DNA of 64,000 bases, from assembly GCF_011602085.1 (NCBI RefSeq), contig NZ_JAAONY010000002.1, forward strand, positions 1-64,000, written 5' to 3'. Shown here one piece after another: positions 44,835-54,733 of the stretch (its first letter is position 1; each line of letters starts with the position of its first letter). This stretch comes from Pseudoteredinibacter isoporae (GTDB lineage: Bacteria; Pseudomonadota; Gammaproteobacteria; Pseudomonadales; Cellvibrionaceae). The notes under the pieces are model-generated. The model was not told the DNA's origin. It saw only the letters and a program-made list of their open reading frames with translations, and ran no database searches. The position numbers and the translations under genes are program-made.

Positions 44835-45722
44835 TCATTTATTCTGCAACAAACGCCGACACAACTCCTGCAAACCTTTCCCCCGGTTGCTGATCTTCCA
44901 GGCCAGATAATGTTGTGTCTGTAATGGCTCATTCGACAACGTCAATAAACGTCCGCTTTCCAAGTGCTGTGCCGCTCTGTGCAACGGCACAAAACCTATG
45001 CCGATGCCGGCCAAAATGGCTTCCACTTTTTGCTCAATGGTTTGCACATAGAAACGTCGCCCTTCATTGCCAAGCCCTGCCGAACGGGCGACATCGACAA
45101 CTGATGTGTCGTGTAAAACAACTCTTCGCAGCTCGGATTGCTGCAATTTCAATGCTTCAGGATCACCGGCCAAATGGGAACAGGGGTGGCACTCGGCAAT
45201 AACCTCTAGCAGTGAATCTGTTCCCAAAGGCTCAGCGCGAAGACCCTGATTTACAGGGATTGGACCTGGCCCCGCAACCAGCAAATCGACCTGCCCCTGG
45301 ATCAAAGCGTCCCAGCCACCATTCAATACTGATTCCCGGATATCAATTTCCATGCTGGGGTGCTCAGCGAGGAACTCCGCCACAATACGGAAGAACTCTG
45401 GGTAGACCTGCAACGCCTCTACAGCGATACGCAAACGCGGCTCCCAGCCCGTAGCGACTTCTTTTGCCCTGTTCACGAGGTCATTCCCGGCCGTCAACAA
45501 ATGCCTCCCCTCTTCAAGTAGCAGACGCCCTGCTGGCGTAAGGACCGAGCGGCGACCCTCGCGGCGGTAGATCACGATATCGAGCTGTTCTTCGAGCTTC
45601 TGGATCGTGTAGGAAACCGCGGAAGTCACCCGATCAAGTTCTTCGGCGGCTTTTGCAAAACTGCCCCGTCGCTCAATGGCATCCAGAACTTCCAGCACCT
45701 CGAGATTCAATATTGGCTTCAT
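44835..45722 (-). CDS. LysR-family regulator divergent from azoreductase
   Basis: 295 aa from ATG 45722, where the LysR DNA-binding domain properly begins (LEVLEVLDAIERRGSFAKAA, VSYTIQKLEEQLDIVIYRRE); the upstream in-frame extension is not LysR-like. The effector-binding domain runs from about residue 90 (RLRIAVEALQVYPEFFRIVA) to the end. Resembles regulators that control a divergent quinone/azo reductase or pirin gene. The adjacent plus-strand azoR at 45894, 171 bp away, is the likely target. Confidence 0.87.
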   Translation of the reverse strand: MKPILNLEVLEVLDAIERRGSFAKAAEELDRVTSAVSYTIQKLEEQLDIVIYRREGRRSVLTPAGRLLLEEGRHLLTAGNDLVNRAKEVATGWEPRLRIAVEALQVYPEFFRIVAEFLAEHPSMEIDIRESVLNGGWDALIQGQVDLLVAGPGPIPVNQGLRAEPLGTDSLLEVIAECHPCSHLAGDPEALKLQQSELRRVVLHDTSVVDVARSAGLGNEGRRFYVQTIEQKVEAILAGIGIGFVPLHRAAQHLESGRLLTLSNEPLQTQHYLAWKISNRGKGLQELCRRLLQNK

Positions 45723-45893
45723 AGTGATCAACCGTTCAGTATTTTTGAACTTTTTATACAGAATACAGGCCTTTTTCACAAGCCAGCAAGCCGTAGAATA
45801 CTCATCAACAGCCGGAAATAGCCTAAAACAGGCCAATAAATAAAAGATTTATTAATCCAACTATTTTGATACTTAAACAAGGGTAAACAGACA

Positions 45894-46475
45894 ATGACGA
45901 TTTTACATATCGACAGCAGCGCACAGCTCGATAACTCCAACAGCCGCCAGTTGGGCCAATACCTGGTTCAAAAGCTGGCTCAGACGGCCGTACACCGTGA
46001 TTTGGCACAGAAGCCACCGCTAGTGCCGAGCGCAGAAGATCTGATGGACTTCAAGGATGGGAAGACAGCGCCACGCGACAGTCTGGAGGCTTACTATCAA
46101 CAATCCGAGGAATTCATCCTCGAACTTAAAGCCGCCGATGTTTTGGTCATTGGCGCGGGTATGTACAACTTCAGTGTGCCGGCGTACCTGAAGCTGTGGA
46201 TTGATGCCATTTGCCGTGCAGGTGAAACCTTCCGCTACACCTCTGAAGGCCCCGAAGGTCTGAGTGGAATTAAAACCGCTTACATCATCACCGCCACCGG
46301 TGGCACCCCGGTTGGCAGCCCTTATGATTTTTGCAGCGGCTATTTGGAACAGGTTTGTCGCTTCATTGGCGTGAAAGACATTCATCACATTGACGCCAGC
46401 GGCTCCAAAGGCAGCCAGGATGCCATCTTAGCGGCAGGCCGAGAAGACATTGATCAATTGCTGTCCAAACAATAA
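45894..46475 (+). CDS. azoR: FMN-dependent NADH-azoreductase / quinone reductase
   Basis: 193 aa flavodoxin-like enzyme of the AcpD/AzoR family, which reduces quinones and azo compounds by two-electron transfer from NAD(P)H. ILHIDSSAQLDNSNSRQLG begins the phosphate-binding loop region. MYNFSVPAYLKLWIDAICRA with GETFRYTSEGPEGL and ITATGGTPVGSPYDF are family signatures. Likely induced by electrophiles through the divergent LysR regulator. Confidence 0.92.
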   Translation: MTILHIDSSAQLDNSNSRQLGQYLVQKLAQTAVHRDLAQKPPLVPSAEDLMDFKDGKTAPRDSLEAYYQQSEEFILELKAADVLVIGAGMYNFSVPAYLKLWIDAICRAGETFRYTSEGPEGLSGIKTAYIITATGGTPVGSPYDFCSGYLEQVCRFIGVKDIHHIDASGSKGSQDAILAAGREDIDQLLSKQ

Positions 46476-46576
46476 GCTCAGGCGCGATTGCTACGAGACA
46501 ATCACTATTGATAGAGCCATTAACTTACGGACATTATTGAACAACAGCTAGCGCCGTTGTGTAAAAACCAAACCAA

Positions 46577-46693
46577 AAAAGTCGTTTGATTCATCAACGA
46601 CTTTTGCATATCTCCAGTATTTGGCCTAAGTTATTTATTAATTGTGAACACCCTAAGACCCTTGCGCCGCCAGAATTAAAGGCGGCTTTTTTT
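46577..46693 (+). terminator. Two hairpins in azoR-modA gap, second is a clear terminator
   Basis: First, AAAAGTCGTT (46577 on) pairs with AACGACTTTT near 46596-46605, with few T residues after it. Second, GCCGCC (46666-46671) pairs with GGCGGC (46681-46686) and is followed by seven T residues, a standard intrinsic terminator. Both follow azoR. The rest of 46476-46852 shows no gene. Confidence 0.75.
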
Positions 46694-46852
46694 GGTCTCA
46701 AGGTTTTGTCTCAAAAGCCTCCTAAAGCTGCTCGTTTTTTGAGCCACTTTTTCCAACACACTTTTACGATTCCTCCCTTTCTTTGCTGCGAACAAAGTTA
46801 GTATTTGTTACCTTATGACGCTTGTATTGCCAGAAAGCGTTAGCCATTTCCC

Positions 46853-47632
46853 ATGATCTTCCTCCGAGTTGTCTGTTTGAGTTTACTTGTTTTGCTTGGT
46901 TTTCCGGCCTTTTCCGGGCCTGATGCAACTATTGCTGTGGCATCAAATTTCGCCCAGACTGCTAGAACACTTGGCGCGGAATTTAAAAAGAAAAGCGGTT
47001 ATGAGTTGCGTTTTGTATTGGGATCCAGTGGAAAAATTGCCGCACAAATTCGTCATGGCGCCCCCTTCGATCTATTTCTCTCAGCTGATCAAGAGCGTCC
47101 AATTCAATTGATGGAAGAACAACTGGCGGTAGACAATAGCCGTTTCAGCTATGCGGAAGGTGCCCTTGTTCTTTGGTCTGCGAAAAAAAAATATTCCAGC
47201 ATCGATGCTCGCTTTCTAGAGCAACAAAAAAAAGAAAACCAGCATCTCAGGCTTGCAATAGCCAATCCAAAACTGGCGCCTTACGGTCGAGCCGCCTTTG
47301 CGGTTCTTGGTGATATTCATCAACGACAATTGGTCCAGGGCGAAAACATAGCTCAGGCGTTTCAGTTCACTCGCATCGGGCAGGTTGATGCCGGGTTTAT
47401 TGCCAAATCTCAATGGCTTCAGCTCCCGGAAGCTCAACGTCAATCCGCCTGGGAAATTCCCCGCCATATGCACCCTGCCATCCTTCAAGATGCCGTGCTA
47501 CTCAACAGGGCAAAAAACAATGACGCCGCCAAGGCCTTTTGGCAATATTTGCAGAGCCCGGATGCTCACCTTATCATCGAAAAAGACGGATATCTGGCCC
47601 CAACAAAAGCAATAAGCCGCAAGGAGTCTTAA
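46853..47632 (+). CDS. modA: Molybdate ABC transporter substrate-binding protein
   Basis: 259 aa with a signal peptide (about 1-21, ending FPAFS-GP). ATIAVASNFAQTARTLGAEF, FVLGSSGKIAAQIRHGAPFD and LFLSADQERP are the standard molybdate-binding-protein motifs, and the C-terminal half (LAIANPKLAPYGRAAFAVL, DAGFIAKSQW) fits. It captures molybdate or tungstate in the periplasm. Unusually, no modB or modC permease/ATPase gene follows; instead a 60-aa gene of unknown function is coupled to it by one base. The start lacks a good ribosome site but begins a proper signal peptide. Confidence 0.88.
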   Translation: MIFLRVVCLSLLVLLGFPAFSGPDATIAVASNFAQTARTLGAEFKKKSGYELRFVLGSSGKIAAQIRHGAPFDLFLSADQERPIQLMEEQLAVDNSRFSYAEGALVLWSAKKKYSSIDARFLEQQKKENQHLRLAIANPKLAPYGRAAFAVLGDIHQRQLVQGENIAQAFQFTRIGQVDAGFIAKSQWLQLPEAQRQSAWEIPRHMHPAILQDAVLLNRAKNNDAAKAFWQYLQSPDAHLIIEKDGYLAPTKAISRKES

Positions 47633-47815
47633 GTGTATATCTACCATCTTCACGTGAATAAAGAAGACAGCTACAGCTATGAAGACCAGCTTTTTCGCAA
47701 CCCGGTAACGATTGGTGAAAAATTGATCATCGAAGGCGAACATTTTGTGGTCGACAATGTTATGCACGATATGGACAGCGGTGAATCCTGGCTGTTTTTA
47801 GTGCCGGCCAACTGA
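47633..47815 (+). CDS. Small acidic protein co-transcribed with modA
   Basis: 60 aa. GTG start directly after the modA stop, with AAGGAG (47621-47626) 6 nt upstream, a strong sign that it is translated. The protein is acidic and largely beta in pattern (YIYHLHVNKEDSYSYE, IGEKLIIEGEHFVVDNVMHD, SWLFLVPAN). I recognise no family, but the even pattern of an entire small beta domain and the coupling argue that it is real. A metal-related role beside ModA is only inferred. Confidence 0.7.
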   Translation: MYIYHLHVNKEDSYSYEDQLFRNPVTIGEKLIIEGEHFVVDNVMHDMDSGESWLFLVPAN

Positions 47816-47920
47816 GCAAGCTCGAAGAAAAAAGAGAGCTAGGGAATGGATGGAGCCTGCATAAATTTAAAGCGCAGGCCCGACTCTTGAATGGACTTAA
47901 TACTGATCCAATGAAATAAC

Positions 47921-48520
47921 TTAGTAATAAGCTTGAGAACGATCGCTGTGGTCGGTAATGTCTCGCACACCTGCCAATTCTGGAAGCTTGTCTTTCAACG
48001 TGGCTTCAACACCATCTTTCAGAGTCATATCGACTGACGCACAACCCTGACAGCCACCGCCAAAGCGCAGCACAGCGTATTTATCTTCAGTCAGCTCAAC
48101 CAGACTCACCTCGCCACCATGGGATGCCAGACCCGGATTGATGTCGTTGTACAAAATGTAGTTGATCTTGTCTTCCAGAGGGCTGTCATCGCTGACGTTC
48201 GGCATCTTGGAGTTCGGCGCGCGAATAGTCAGCTGGCCACCCATCTTATCCGCCGAGTAATCAACCTTCGCTTCCGCCAGGAAGGGAATTGAACGCCCTT
48301 CAAAATGTGCGGTGAAACCCTCAAGAGGTACTGGGATATCGCCCTCCTGCTCTTCACCAGGGCGACAATAGGCAATGCAGGTTTCAGCCTGGGGAGTTCC
48401 CGGATTGGAGACAAACATGCGAATGCCAATGCCCTCACAATCCTGTTTTGACAATAGTTCGGCTAAATAGCTTTGCGCAGATGGTGTAAAGTCCACATCT
48501 ACTACGGGTGTATCACTCAT
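47921..48520 (-). CDS. nfuA: Fe-S biogenesis protein NfuA
   Basis: 199 aa. The N-terminal degenerate A-type domain (about 8-100; [36 protein letters not shown]) is fused to a C-terminal Nfu domain (about 115-195) with the cluster-binding CQGC in [20 protein letters not shown]. It carries 4Fe-4S clusters to target proteins under stress. Two-domain layout is that of E. coli NfuA. Divergent from metH across a 308-bp gap. Confidence 0.96.
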   Translation of the reverse strand: MSDTPVVDVDFTPSAQSYLAELLSKQDCEGIGIRMFVSNPGTPQAETCIAYCRPGEEQEGDIPVPLEGFTAHFEGRSIPFLAEAKVDYSADKMGGQLTIRAPNSKMPNVSDDSPLEDKINYILYNDINPGLASHGGEVSLVELTEDKYAVLRFGGGCQGCASVDMTLKDGVEATLKDKLPELAGVRDITDHSDRSQAYY

Positions 48521-48670
48521 AAATCCAGGCTCTTGCTCTAATACCTTAATATCACGGTCGGTTATTCTAAATCATGATGGCTAATATAAAAACCATTGGC
48601 TGCACCTGTGTTTGCTGGATTCAAAGGATGAAATGAGCGATATAAGCGATATAAGCTTAGAAGCGAAAAT

Positions 48671-48701
48671 CTATATCGAAATATTTTGATATAGGTATAA
48701 T
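48671..48701 (+). promoter_or_regulatory. metH promoter region with palindromic operator-like site
   Basis: CTATATC (48671-48677) and GATATAG (48688-48694) form a perfect 7-bp inverted repeat around a 10-nt A/T-rich centre. Immediately after it lies TATAAT (48696-48701), a consensus -10 box. The palindrome covers the -35 to -10 spacer, the right place for a repressor. Just upstream, AGCGATATA repeats in tandem (48636-48644 and 48645-48653). A methionine- or SAH-responsive regulator is an inference; the site is not a MetJ box or MetR site. The rest of 48521-48828 shows nothing else. Confidence 0.5.
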
Positions 48702-48828
48702 GCCGCACTATATTAATATCGCCATTGGCTTGCCTGAATTCTGTCAATGAGCCATAGCATAGCCACAGTAATACAATACGCTGCGAAGGCCCTGAGAGCC
48801 CCAATAAGCAGTCTTAAGGAAACGCAAG

Positions 48829-51800
48829 ATGAGTCAGACCCAACGCCCAGATATACGCCGTGCCCTCGAACAGAGGATTCTTATGCTCGATGGCGGCATG
48901 GGAACCATGATTCAGGGCTATAAGCTGCAGGAAGCCGATTATCGCGGCGAGCGCTTTGCTGACTATCATATGGACATTGCCGGTAATAACGACCTCTTAT
49001 CGATAACGCAGCCGGACATTATCCGCGACATCCACATCGCTTACCTTGAGGCCGGCGCGGATATCATTGAAACCAATACCTTTAACGCCACCCAGATCTC
49101 CATGGCGGACTACCAAATGGAGGAATTGGCTTACGAGATCAACCTTGCGTCCGCCAAAGTGGCTCGCGAAGCCGCCGACGCCGTCACCGCACGGAATCCC
49201 GAGCGACCCCTTTATGTTGCCGGCGTTATTGGTCCGACCAGCCGCACCTGCTCTATCTCACCCGATGTTAACGATCCGTCCGCACGGAATGTGACCTTTG
49301 ACCAGTTGGTGGAAAACTATCGCGAATCCGTTTCCGCATTGATGGCCGGTGGCGTTGACCTGATTCTGATCGAAACCATTTTTGACACCCTGAACGCTAA
49401 AGCGGCGGTTTTTGCGGTTCAGGAGTATTTTGATGATGTTGGCCAGTCACTGCCCATCATGATTTCCGGCACCATCACCGATGCCTCTGGCCGAACCCTG
49501 TCCGGTCAAACCACTGAAGCGTTTTACAATTCCCTTGCTCATGCCAAACCGATCTCTATCGGTTTGAACTGCGCACTGGGTGCGGATGAATTGCGTCCCT
49601 ATCTGAAAGAACTGTCGCGCGTGGCCAACTGTTATGTATCTGCGCACCCCAACGCCGGATTGCCAAATGAATTTGGTGAGTACGATGAAACTCCGGAAGA
49701 AATGGCCGAGGTCGTCGAAGAATTTGCGGCCAGTGGTTTTGTCAACATCATCGGTGGCTGCTGTGGTACCACACCGGCCCATATTCGAGCCATTGAAGAA
49801 GCGGTATCCAAGCATCCTGCCCGCAAAATTCCCGAACTTGATGTTGCTTGTCGACTCGCAGGGCTTGAGCCGTTCAATATCGAAAAGAATTCACTGTTTG
49901 TAAACGTTGGTGAGCGCTGTAACGTCACCGGCTCGGCTCGATTCAAGCGCCTGATCATTGAAGAAGATTACGATACCGCACTGGAAGTGGCTCAGGAGCA
50001 GGTCGAAAACGGCGCACAAATTATTGACATCAACATGGACGAAGGCATGCTCGATGCTGAAGCGGCCATGGTGAAGTTCTTGAACCTGATTGCCAGTGAG
50101 CCTGACATTGCCCGCGTGCCTATCATGGTTGACTCTTCCAAATGGGAAGTGATCGAAGCCGGTTTGAAATGCATTCAAGGTAAAGCGGTGGTTAACTCCA
50201 TCAGTTTGAAAGAAGGCGAAGAAGATTTTATTGCCAAGGCAAAACTCTGTATGCGTTACGGCGCTGCAGTTGTGGTCATGGCCTTTGATACCGAAGGTCA
50301 GGCTGACAATCTGGCCAGAAAAATTGAGATCTGTGAACGCAGTTATCGTGTACTGGTTGATAAAGTGGGGTTCCCACCCGAAGACATCATTTTCGACCCG
50401 AACATTTTTGCGGTTGCGACCGGTATCGAAGAACACAACAACTATGCCGTAGATTTTATTGAAGCCGCGCAGTGGATTCGCCAAAACCTTCCGCACGCCG
50501 GTGTGTCAGGCGGCGTCAGTAACGTGTCCTTCTCCTTCCGGGGCAACAATCCGGTACGAGAAGCCATTCACTCTGTCTTTCTGTACTACGCGATCAAAGC
50601 CGGTTTAAACATGGGCATTGTAAACGCCGGTCAGCTTGCGGTTTACGATGATCTTCCTGCTGAATTGAAAGACCGGGTTGAAGACGTCATCCTGAATCGC
50701 AATGAAGACGCCACCGAGGCCCTGCTGGATATTGCCGACAAATATCGCGGGGACGGAAGTTCCAGTACCAAGACAGAAAACCTCGAATGGCGTGACTGGC
50801 CTGTTTCAAAGCGTTTGGAACATGCGCTGGTTAAAGGCATAAATAACTTTATTGAAGAAGACACCGAAGAAGCTCGCCAGGCAAGCAGCCGTCCACTCGA
50901 TGTGATTGAAGGCCCTTTGATGGATGGCATGAACGTGGTCGGTGATTTGTTTGGCCAGGGTAAGATGTTTCTGCCTCAAGTTGTTAAATCCGCCCGGGTT
51001 ATGAAGCAGTCGGTGGCTTATTTGCAGCCTTATATTGAGGCCGAAAAAGATGAAGGCGCTCAAAGTAACGGTCGAATTTTGATGGCCACCGTTAAAGGCG
51101 ATGTGCACGATATTGGAAAAAATATCGTCGGCGTTGTATTGCAATGCAATAACTTCGAGGTTATCGATCTCGGGGTTATGGTGCCCTGTGAAGACATTTT
51201 GAAAACGGCAGTTGAAGAAAACTGCGACATCATCGGTTTGTCTGGATTGATTACTCCATCCCTGGATGAAATGGTCACTGTGGCCAAAGAAATGCAGCGC
51301 CAGAATATTCAAAAGCCTCTGTTAATTGGCGGGGCAACCACCTCTAAAGCGCACACGGCGGTTAAAATTGATCCTGAATTTGATCTGGACCAAGTTATTT
51401 ATGTCGCCGACGCCTCCCGCGCCGTTGGCGTAGCCAGTAAGCTTTTATCCAAAAAAGACAAGGCTCCCTATATCGAAGACATTCAGGCCGAGTACGAAAA
51501 AGTTCGCGAGCGTACGGCAAATCGCAAACCTCAGGGTAAAGTCGTTAGCTATGAGGAAAGTAAAAGCCGCGGAATGGAATTGGATTGGGATTCTTTCACA
51601 CCGGTTAAGCCGAAATTTATCGGCAGCCAGGTGTTTGATGACTATCCATTGGAAGAATTACTGGACACGATCGATTGGACCCCTTTCTTTATTTCCTGGG
51701 ATCTGGCGGGCAAATACCCCGCTATTCTGGATGATAAAATTGTTGGCGAAGCGGCCCGCTCATTATTCAGCGATGCACAGGCTATGCTGAAAGATCTGGT

Positions 51801-52524
51801 TGAGAATAAGCGCCTGACAGCAAAAGGCGTCATAGGCCTGTGGCCCGCAAACCAGATCAATAATGAAGACATCGAGTTCAGTAATGGTGAGGGTGAAATA
51901 CTTGGCTGCATTCATCCTTTACGCCAGCAGACCATTAAAGCGACGCGTGATGTGGCCGAACCTCCACTGACCAGCCTGGCCGATTTTATTGCACCCAAGA
52001 GCAGTGGAAAGCAGGATTATATCGGTGGCTTCTGTGTAACCGCCGGTATTGGCGCTGAAGAACTTGCTCAGGAATATGAAGCCAAAGGTGATGACTATTC
52101 GGCCATTATGGTAAAGGCTTTGGCTGATCGTCTGGCAGAAGCCTTTGCAGAACATATGCATCAACGCGTGCGCAAGGATTTCTGGGGTTACCAGGCCGAT
52201 GAAGAACTCAGCAATGAAGAGCTGATTAAAGAGCGTTATCAGGGCATACGCCCTGCCCCAGGCTACCCCGCCTGCCCCGATCACAGTGAAAAAGCTTTCC
52301 TCTTCGACTTACTGCAAGCCAAGGAAAATATCGGCGTGGAACTGAGCAGCCACTTTGCCATGACACCGGCAGCTTCCGTATCAGGTTGGTATTTTGCCCA
52401 CCCGCAAAGTAAATACTTTAACGTAGGCAAAATTCAGGAAGATCAAGTGCAGTCGCTGGCTGAACGAAAAGGCATCACTCAGGACGAAATGGAAAAGTGG
52501 ATTCGCCCGAACCTGGCGTATTGA
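48829..52524 (+). CDS. metH: Cobalamin-dependent methionine synthase
   Basis: 1231 aa, full length. Transfers methyl from 5-methyltetrahydrofolate to homocysteine through cobalamin. Domains in order: homocysteine-binding Zn domain (about 1-325; Cys ligands in GLNCALG and [10 protein letters not shown]), pterin-binding domain (about 355-610; [32 protein letters not shown]), cap and B12-binding domain (about 650-880; cobalt-ligand His in [11 protein letters not shown], then [14 protein letters not shown]), and C-terminal AdoMet reactivation domain (about 920-1225; [15 protein letters not shown]). AAGGA at 48816-48820 fixes the start. Monocistronic between a palindromic promoter site and a strong terminator. 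Confidence 0.97.
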   Translation: MSQTQRPDIRRALEQRILMLDGGMGTMIQGYKLQEADYRGERFADYHMDIAGNNDLLSITQPDIIRDIHIAYLEAGADIIETNTFNATQISMADYQMEELAYEINLASAKVAREAADAVTARNPERPLYVAGVIGPTSRTCSISPDVNDPSARNVTFDQLVENYRESVSALMAGGVDLILIETIFDTLNAKAAVFAVQEYFDDVGQSLPIMISGTITDASGRTLSGQTTEAFYNSLAHAKPISIGLNCALGADELRPYLKELSRVANCYVSAHPNAGLPNEFGEYDETPEEMAEVVEEFAASGFVNIIGGCCGTTPAHIRAIEEAVSKHPARKIPELDVACRLAGLEPFNIEKNSLFVNVGERCNVTGSARFKRLIIEEDYDTALEVAQEQVENGAQIIDINMDEGMLDAEAAMVKFLNLIASEPDIARVPIMVDSSKWEVIEAGLKCIQGKAVVNSISLKEGEEDFIAKAKLCMRYGAAVVVMAFDTEGQADNLARKIEICERSYRVLVDKVGFPPEDIIFDPNIFAVATGIEEHNNYAVDFIEAAQWIRQNLPHAGVSGGVSNVSFSFRGNNPVREAIHSVFLYYAIKAGLNMGIVNAGQLAVYDDLPAELKDRVEDVILNRNEDATEALLDIADKYRGDGSSSTKTENLEWRDWPVSKRLEHALVKGINNFIEEDTEEARQASSRPLDVIEGPLMDGMNVVGDLFGQGKMFLPQVVKSARVMKQSVAYLQPYIEAEKDEGAQSNGRILMATVKGDVHDIGKNIVGVVLQCNNFEVIDLGVMVPCEDILKTAVEENCDIIGLSGLITPSLDEMVTVAKEMQRQNIQKPLLIGGATTSKAHTAVKIDPEFDLDQVIYVADASRAVGVASKLLSKKDKAPYIEDIQAEYEKVRERTANRKPQGKVVSYEESKSRGMELDWDSFTPVKPKFIGSQVFDDYPLEELLDTIDWTPFFISWDLAGKYPAILDDKIVGEAARSLFSDAQAMLKDLVENKRLTAKGVIGLWPANQINNEDIEFSNGEGEILGCIHPLRQQTIKATRDVAEPPLTSLADFIAPKSSGKQDYIGGFCVTAGIGAEELAQEYEAKGDDYSAIMVKALADRLAEAFAEHMHQRVRKDFWGYQADEELSNEELIKERYQGIRPAPGYPACPDHSEKAFLFDLLQAKENIGVELSSHFAMTPAASVSGWYFAHPQSKYFNVGKIQEDQVQSLAERKGITQDEMEKWIRPNLAY

Positions 52525-52539
52525 TCAGAGCATTTCAAT

Positions 52540-52581
52540 GAGCAACAAAAAAGGCCGCAAATGCGGCCTTTTTTGTTGCTC
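52540..52581. terminator. Bidirectional terminator
   Basis: Twenty-base perfect inverted arms beginning GAGCAACAAAAAAGGCC (52540 on) and ending GGCCTTTTTTGTTGCTC (to 52581), with T tracts in both directions. Serves metH (plus) and the convergent FHA gene (minus). Confidence 0.9.
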
Positions 52582-52594
52582 TATTTTAGACATT

Positions 52595-53479
52595 TTAGAG
52601 CAGGAAGGCGGCAGCAGCACCTGCAATAAGCAGCACAGCAAGCACACCAATAATCAGTCCAGTCTTTGAGGAAGACTCGCCAGAAGAAACCGGAGGGGCT
52701 TGTTTCGCGGTTGCAGCACCCCCTGACAGGCGAGCTTCAAAAGCAAATTCAACAGAACCCAGGCGAATAATGTCTCCGGATTTCAGAAAGGTAGACAAGC
52801 CTTTTTTATCGTTCACAAAGGTGCCATTAGTGGACATCCAATTCACGATTTTCCACAACACACCGTCGTTAACCAATTGGGCATGTTTACCGGAAACGCT
52901 ACCATCATCGATAACAATATCCACTTCCTCGGAGCGACCCAGATGCCAGATATTGGTGCTCTGATCACCTTGTAACTCATAAATACGACCGCGCACGGCA
53001 TCGGATAAACCGACGAGGCGAGGAACCTCGCCCAGCGGTGGAATCTCGATACGCCCTGCCATGTAGTCTGAAACCGCTGCTGAGCGCTCGACGTCAAAAA
53101 CGATTTGAGTTTGAGAAGCGCTTTCCAACCCTTCCCCTTCTGACCAAACGGAGGGAATATCCGCTTCGGCTTCACGCTTGTTCGGTGAAATGACACTGAA
53201 GGTATCGGTATCGATAACGATAATGTCACCATCGAACAGGCTGGTTGGAGCGCTTAATTTTTCGCCATTCAGGAAGGTGCCATTGCTGGAGCCTTCATCG
53301 TTTAGAATCAAATCACCGGCTTTCAGCTCGATAGAGGCGTGCCGGCGGGAGGCAATATCACTTTTGAGAACGATGTCACAATCTTCGCTGCGACCGAGAA
53401 TGGTGGATACTCCCAGAGACAGAAGCTCGCCAGTTTGAGGGTTTTTCAATTTACAGTTGTCGCTTGTGCACTCAACCAT
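52595..53479 (-). CDS. Tail-anchored protein with two FHA domains
   Basis: 294 aa. FHA-1 (about 20-95) has ILGRSEDCDIVL, IASRRHASIE and DEGSSNGTFLNG; FHA-2 (about 160-250) has HLGRSEEVDIVI, VSGKHAQLV and MSTNGTFVND. Arg, Ser, His and Asn residues that bind phosphothreonine are kept in both. A Gly/Ala/Ser-rich linker leads to a C-terminal membrane helix (about 273-292), so both FHA domains face the cytoplasm. Follows a PP2C gene on the same strand after 228 bp (that gap shows no gene). The pair implies Ser/Thr phosphorylation signalling, but no kinase is present in the window. Confidence 0.88.
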   Translation of the reverse strand: MVECTSDNCKLKNPQTGELLSLGVSTILGRSEDCDIVLKSDIASRRHASIELKAGDLILNDEGSSNGTFLNGEKLSAPTSLFDGDIIVIDTDTFSVISPNKREAEADIPSVWSEGEGLESASQTQIVFDVERSAAVSDYMAGRIEIPPLGEVPRLVGLSDAVRGRIYELQGDQSTNIWHLGRSEEVDIVIDDGSVSGKHAQLVNDGVLWKIVNWMSTNGTFVNDKKGLSTFLKSGDIIRLGSVEFAFEARLSGGAATAKQAPPVSSGESSSKTGLIIGVLAVLLIAGAAAAFLL

Positions 53480-53707
53480 CGTATTCGACCTTTACTTATT
53501 CTCTTACATCCAATACAAACCGTGTAATCTACGATGTCATTATGAAGACTTCATTAATGCGTACATTTACACACTACAGCCTGTCGCGCCTTATCACTCT
53601 TTTTATTTTTCAGCGTTTTGCGGCTTTCACGTTGCGCGACATCACCCAGTTAACTCGTCGATATCGATCATCGAGTAGCTTGCTGGGTATCAGTTCTGGC
53701 TATTTAA

Positions 53708-54721
53708 TCAGAAGCTAATTATACCCAAATAAACTAATAGCCCAACCGCTCCCAGCAACAAAATCACGACAATCAGGCCAATAAGCCATCCCGGTGTGCC
53801 ACTACCGACATGATCTTCCAGGGCATCGTAGTCTAACTGACTTTTCGGTTTGACAGCATAGACTTGTGTGGTGGTAAATTCCTCAGTAACGCTTTCACTG
53901 CTGGTAATATGCGCGCCATCATTCGGTACGTCCAAGGGGAAATATTCACTGTGGCCAGAGAGGTTGTGGGTTTCCACGATTCGGCATTCAACACGTGCAG
54001 CGTCGGGAACCGGCATGTCGTTGGCAACCAGCATGACGGTAATATTGTCTTTACCGCCCGCATCGTAAGAGGCCTGCACCAGCTTCTCACAGCAGCTTTC
54101 CAGACCTTCTGCAGCATGATCGTGCAGCAGGCGTGCGATCTCAAAGCCGCCTAATTCATCATTCAGACCATCACTGCAAAGCAACAGCAATTCGCCCTGA
54201 TACAGATCCCCTTCACAGCTGCCAATATCCAATTCAACCAGCGCCTCAGCTCCCAATGCCTGGGTGACCAGGTTTCGGTCGTTTCGGGTTTTTGCGTCTT
54301 CGGCACTGATGATTCCCCGTGACAGCAGGGATTCTACATAGGAATGATCGCGGCTGATCTGCTTTAACTCGTGTCCATCCCAGATATAAGCGCGGCTGTC
54401 TCCCACCCAGGACAGGTCAAAACGAGCACCATCGAACTTGGCGGCCACGACTGTGGAACCCATTCCCGCGCCACCACGGCCTTCCAGCACGCCTTTTTTA
54501 ACTTCCAGGTGAGCATTCGCAACGGCCTGCTCAAGATTGGATTTGCCTTCCTTTAGATCATTCCAGAGCGTCGATACCACAATCGCGCTGGCCACCTCAC
54601 CTGAAGAATAACCGCCCATGCCATCGGCAACCGCTGCCAAACCGAGTTCGTCATCCGCCAGAAACGAATCCTCGTTTAACTCCCGCCGTCCAGTATGGGT
54701 GCATCCTACAATTTTAAGCAC
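53708..54721 (-). CDS. PP2C-family Ser/Thr phosphatase, C-terminally membrane-anchored
   Basis: 337 aa. The N-terminal PP2C domain (about 1-240) shows the metal and phosphate residues: RRELNEDSFLADD, VADGMGGYSSGEVA, LSWVGDSRAYIWDG, LLLCSDGLNDELGG and GGKDNITVMLVAND. A low-complexity linker (about 245-305) precedes one C-terminal membrane helix (about 312-335), an arrangement like Stp/PrpC-type phosphatases. It begins 12 bp after the c554-like cytochrome stop, so it appears to be co-transcribed with the cytochrome genes, while FHA follows. Substrate unknown; an FHA-bound phosphoprotein is the simplest guess. Confidence 0.9.
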   Translation of the reverse strand: MLKIVGCTHTGRRELNEDSFLADDELGLAAVADGMGGYSSGEVASAIVVSTLWNDLKEGKSNLEQAVANAHLEVKKGVLEGRGGAGMGSTVVAAKFDGARFDLSWVGDSRAYIWDGHELKQISRDHSYVESLLSRGIISAEDAKTRNDRNLVTQALGAEALVELDIGSCEGDLYQGELLLLCSDGLNDELGGFEIARLLHDHAAEGLESCCEKLVQASYDAGGKDNITVMLVANDMPVPDAARVECRIVETHNLSGHSEYFPLDVPNDGAHITSSESVTEEFTTTQVYAVKPKSQLDYDALEDHVGSGTPGWLIGLIVVILLLGAVGLLVYLGIISF

Positions 54722-54733
54722 TGGCTCACCTCA

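Noticed and set aside
48521-48828. Cobalamin or SAM riboswitch before metH
   Set aside because: No conserved B12-box or SAM aptamer core could be recognised in the leader; only a palindrome and promoter elements.
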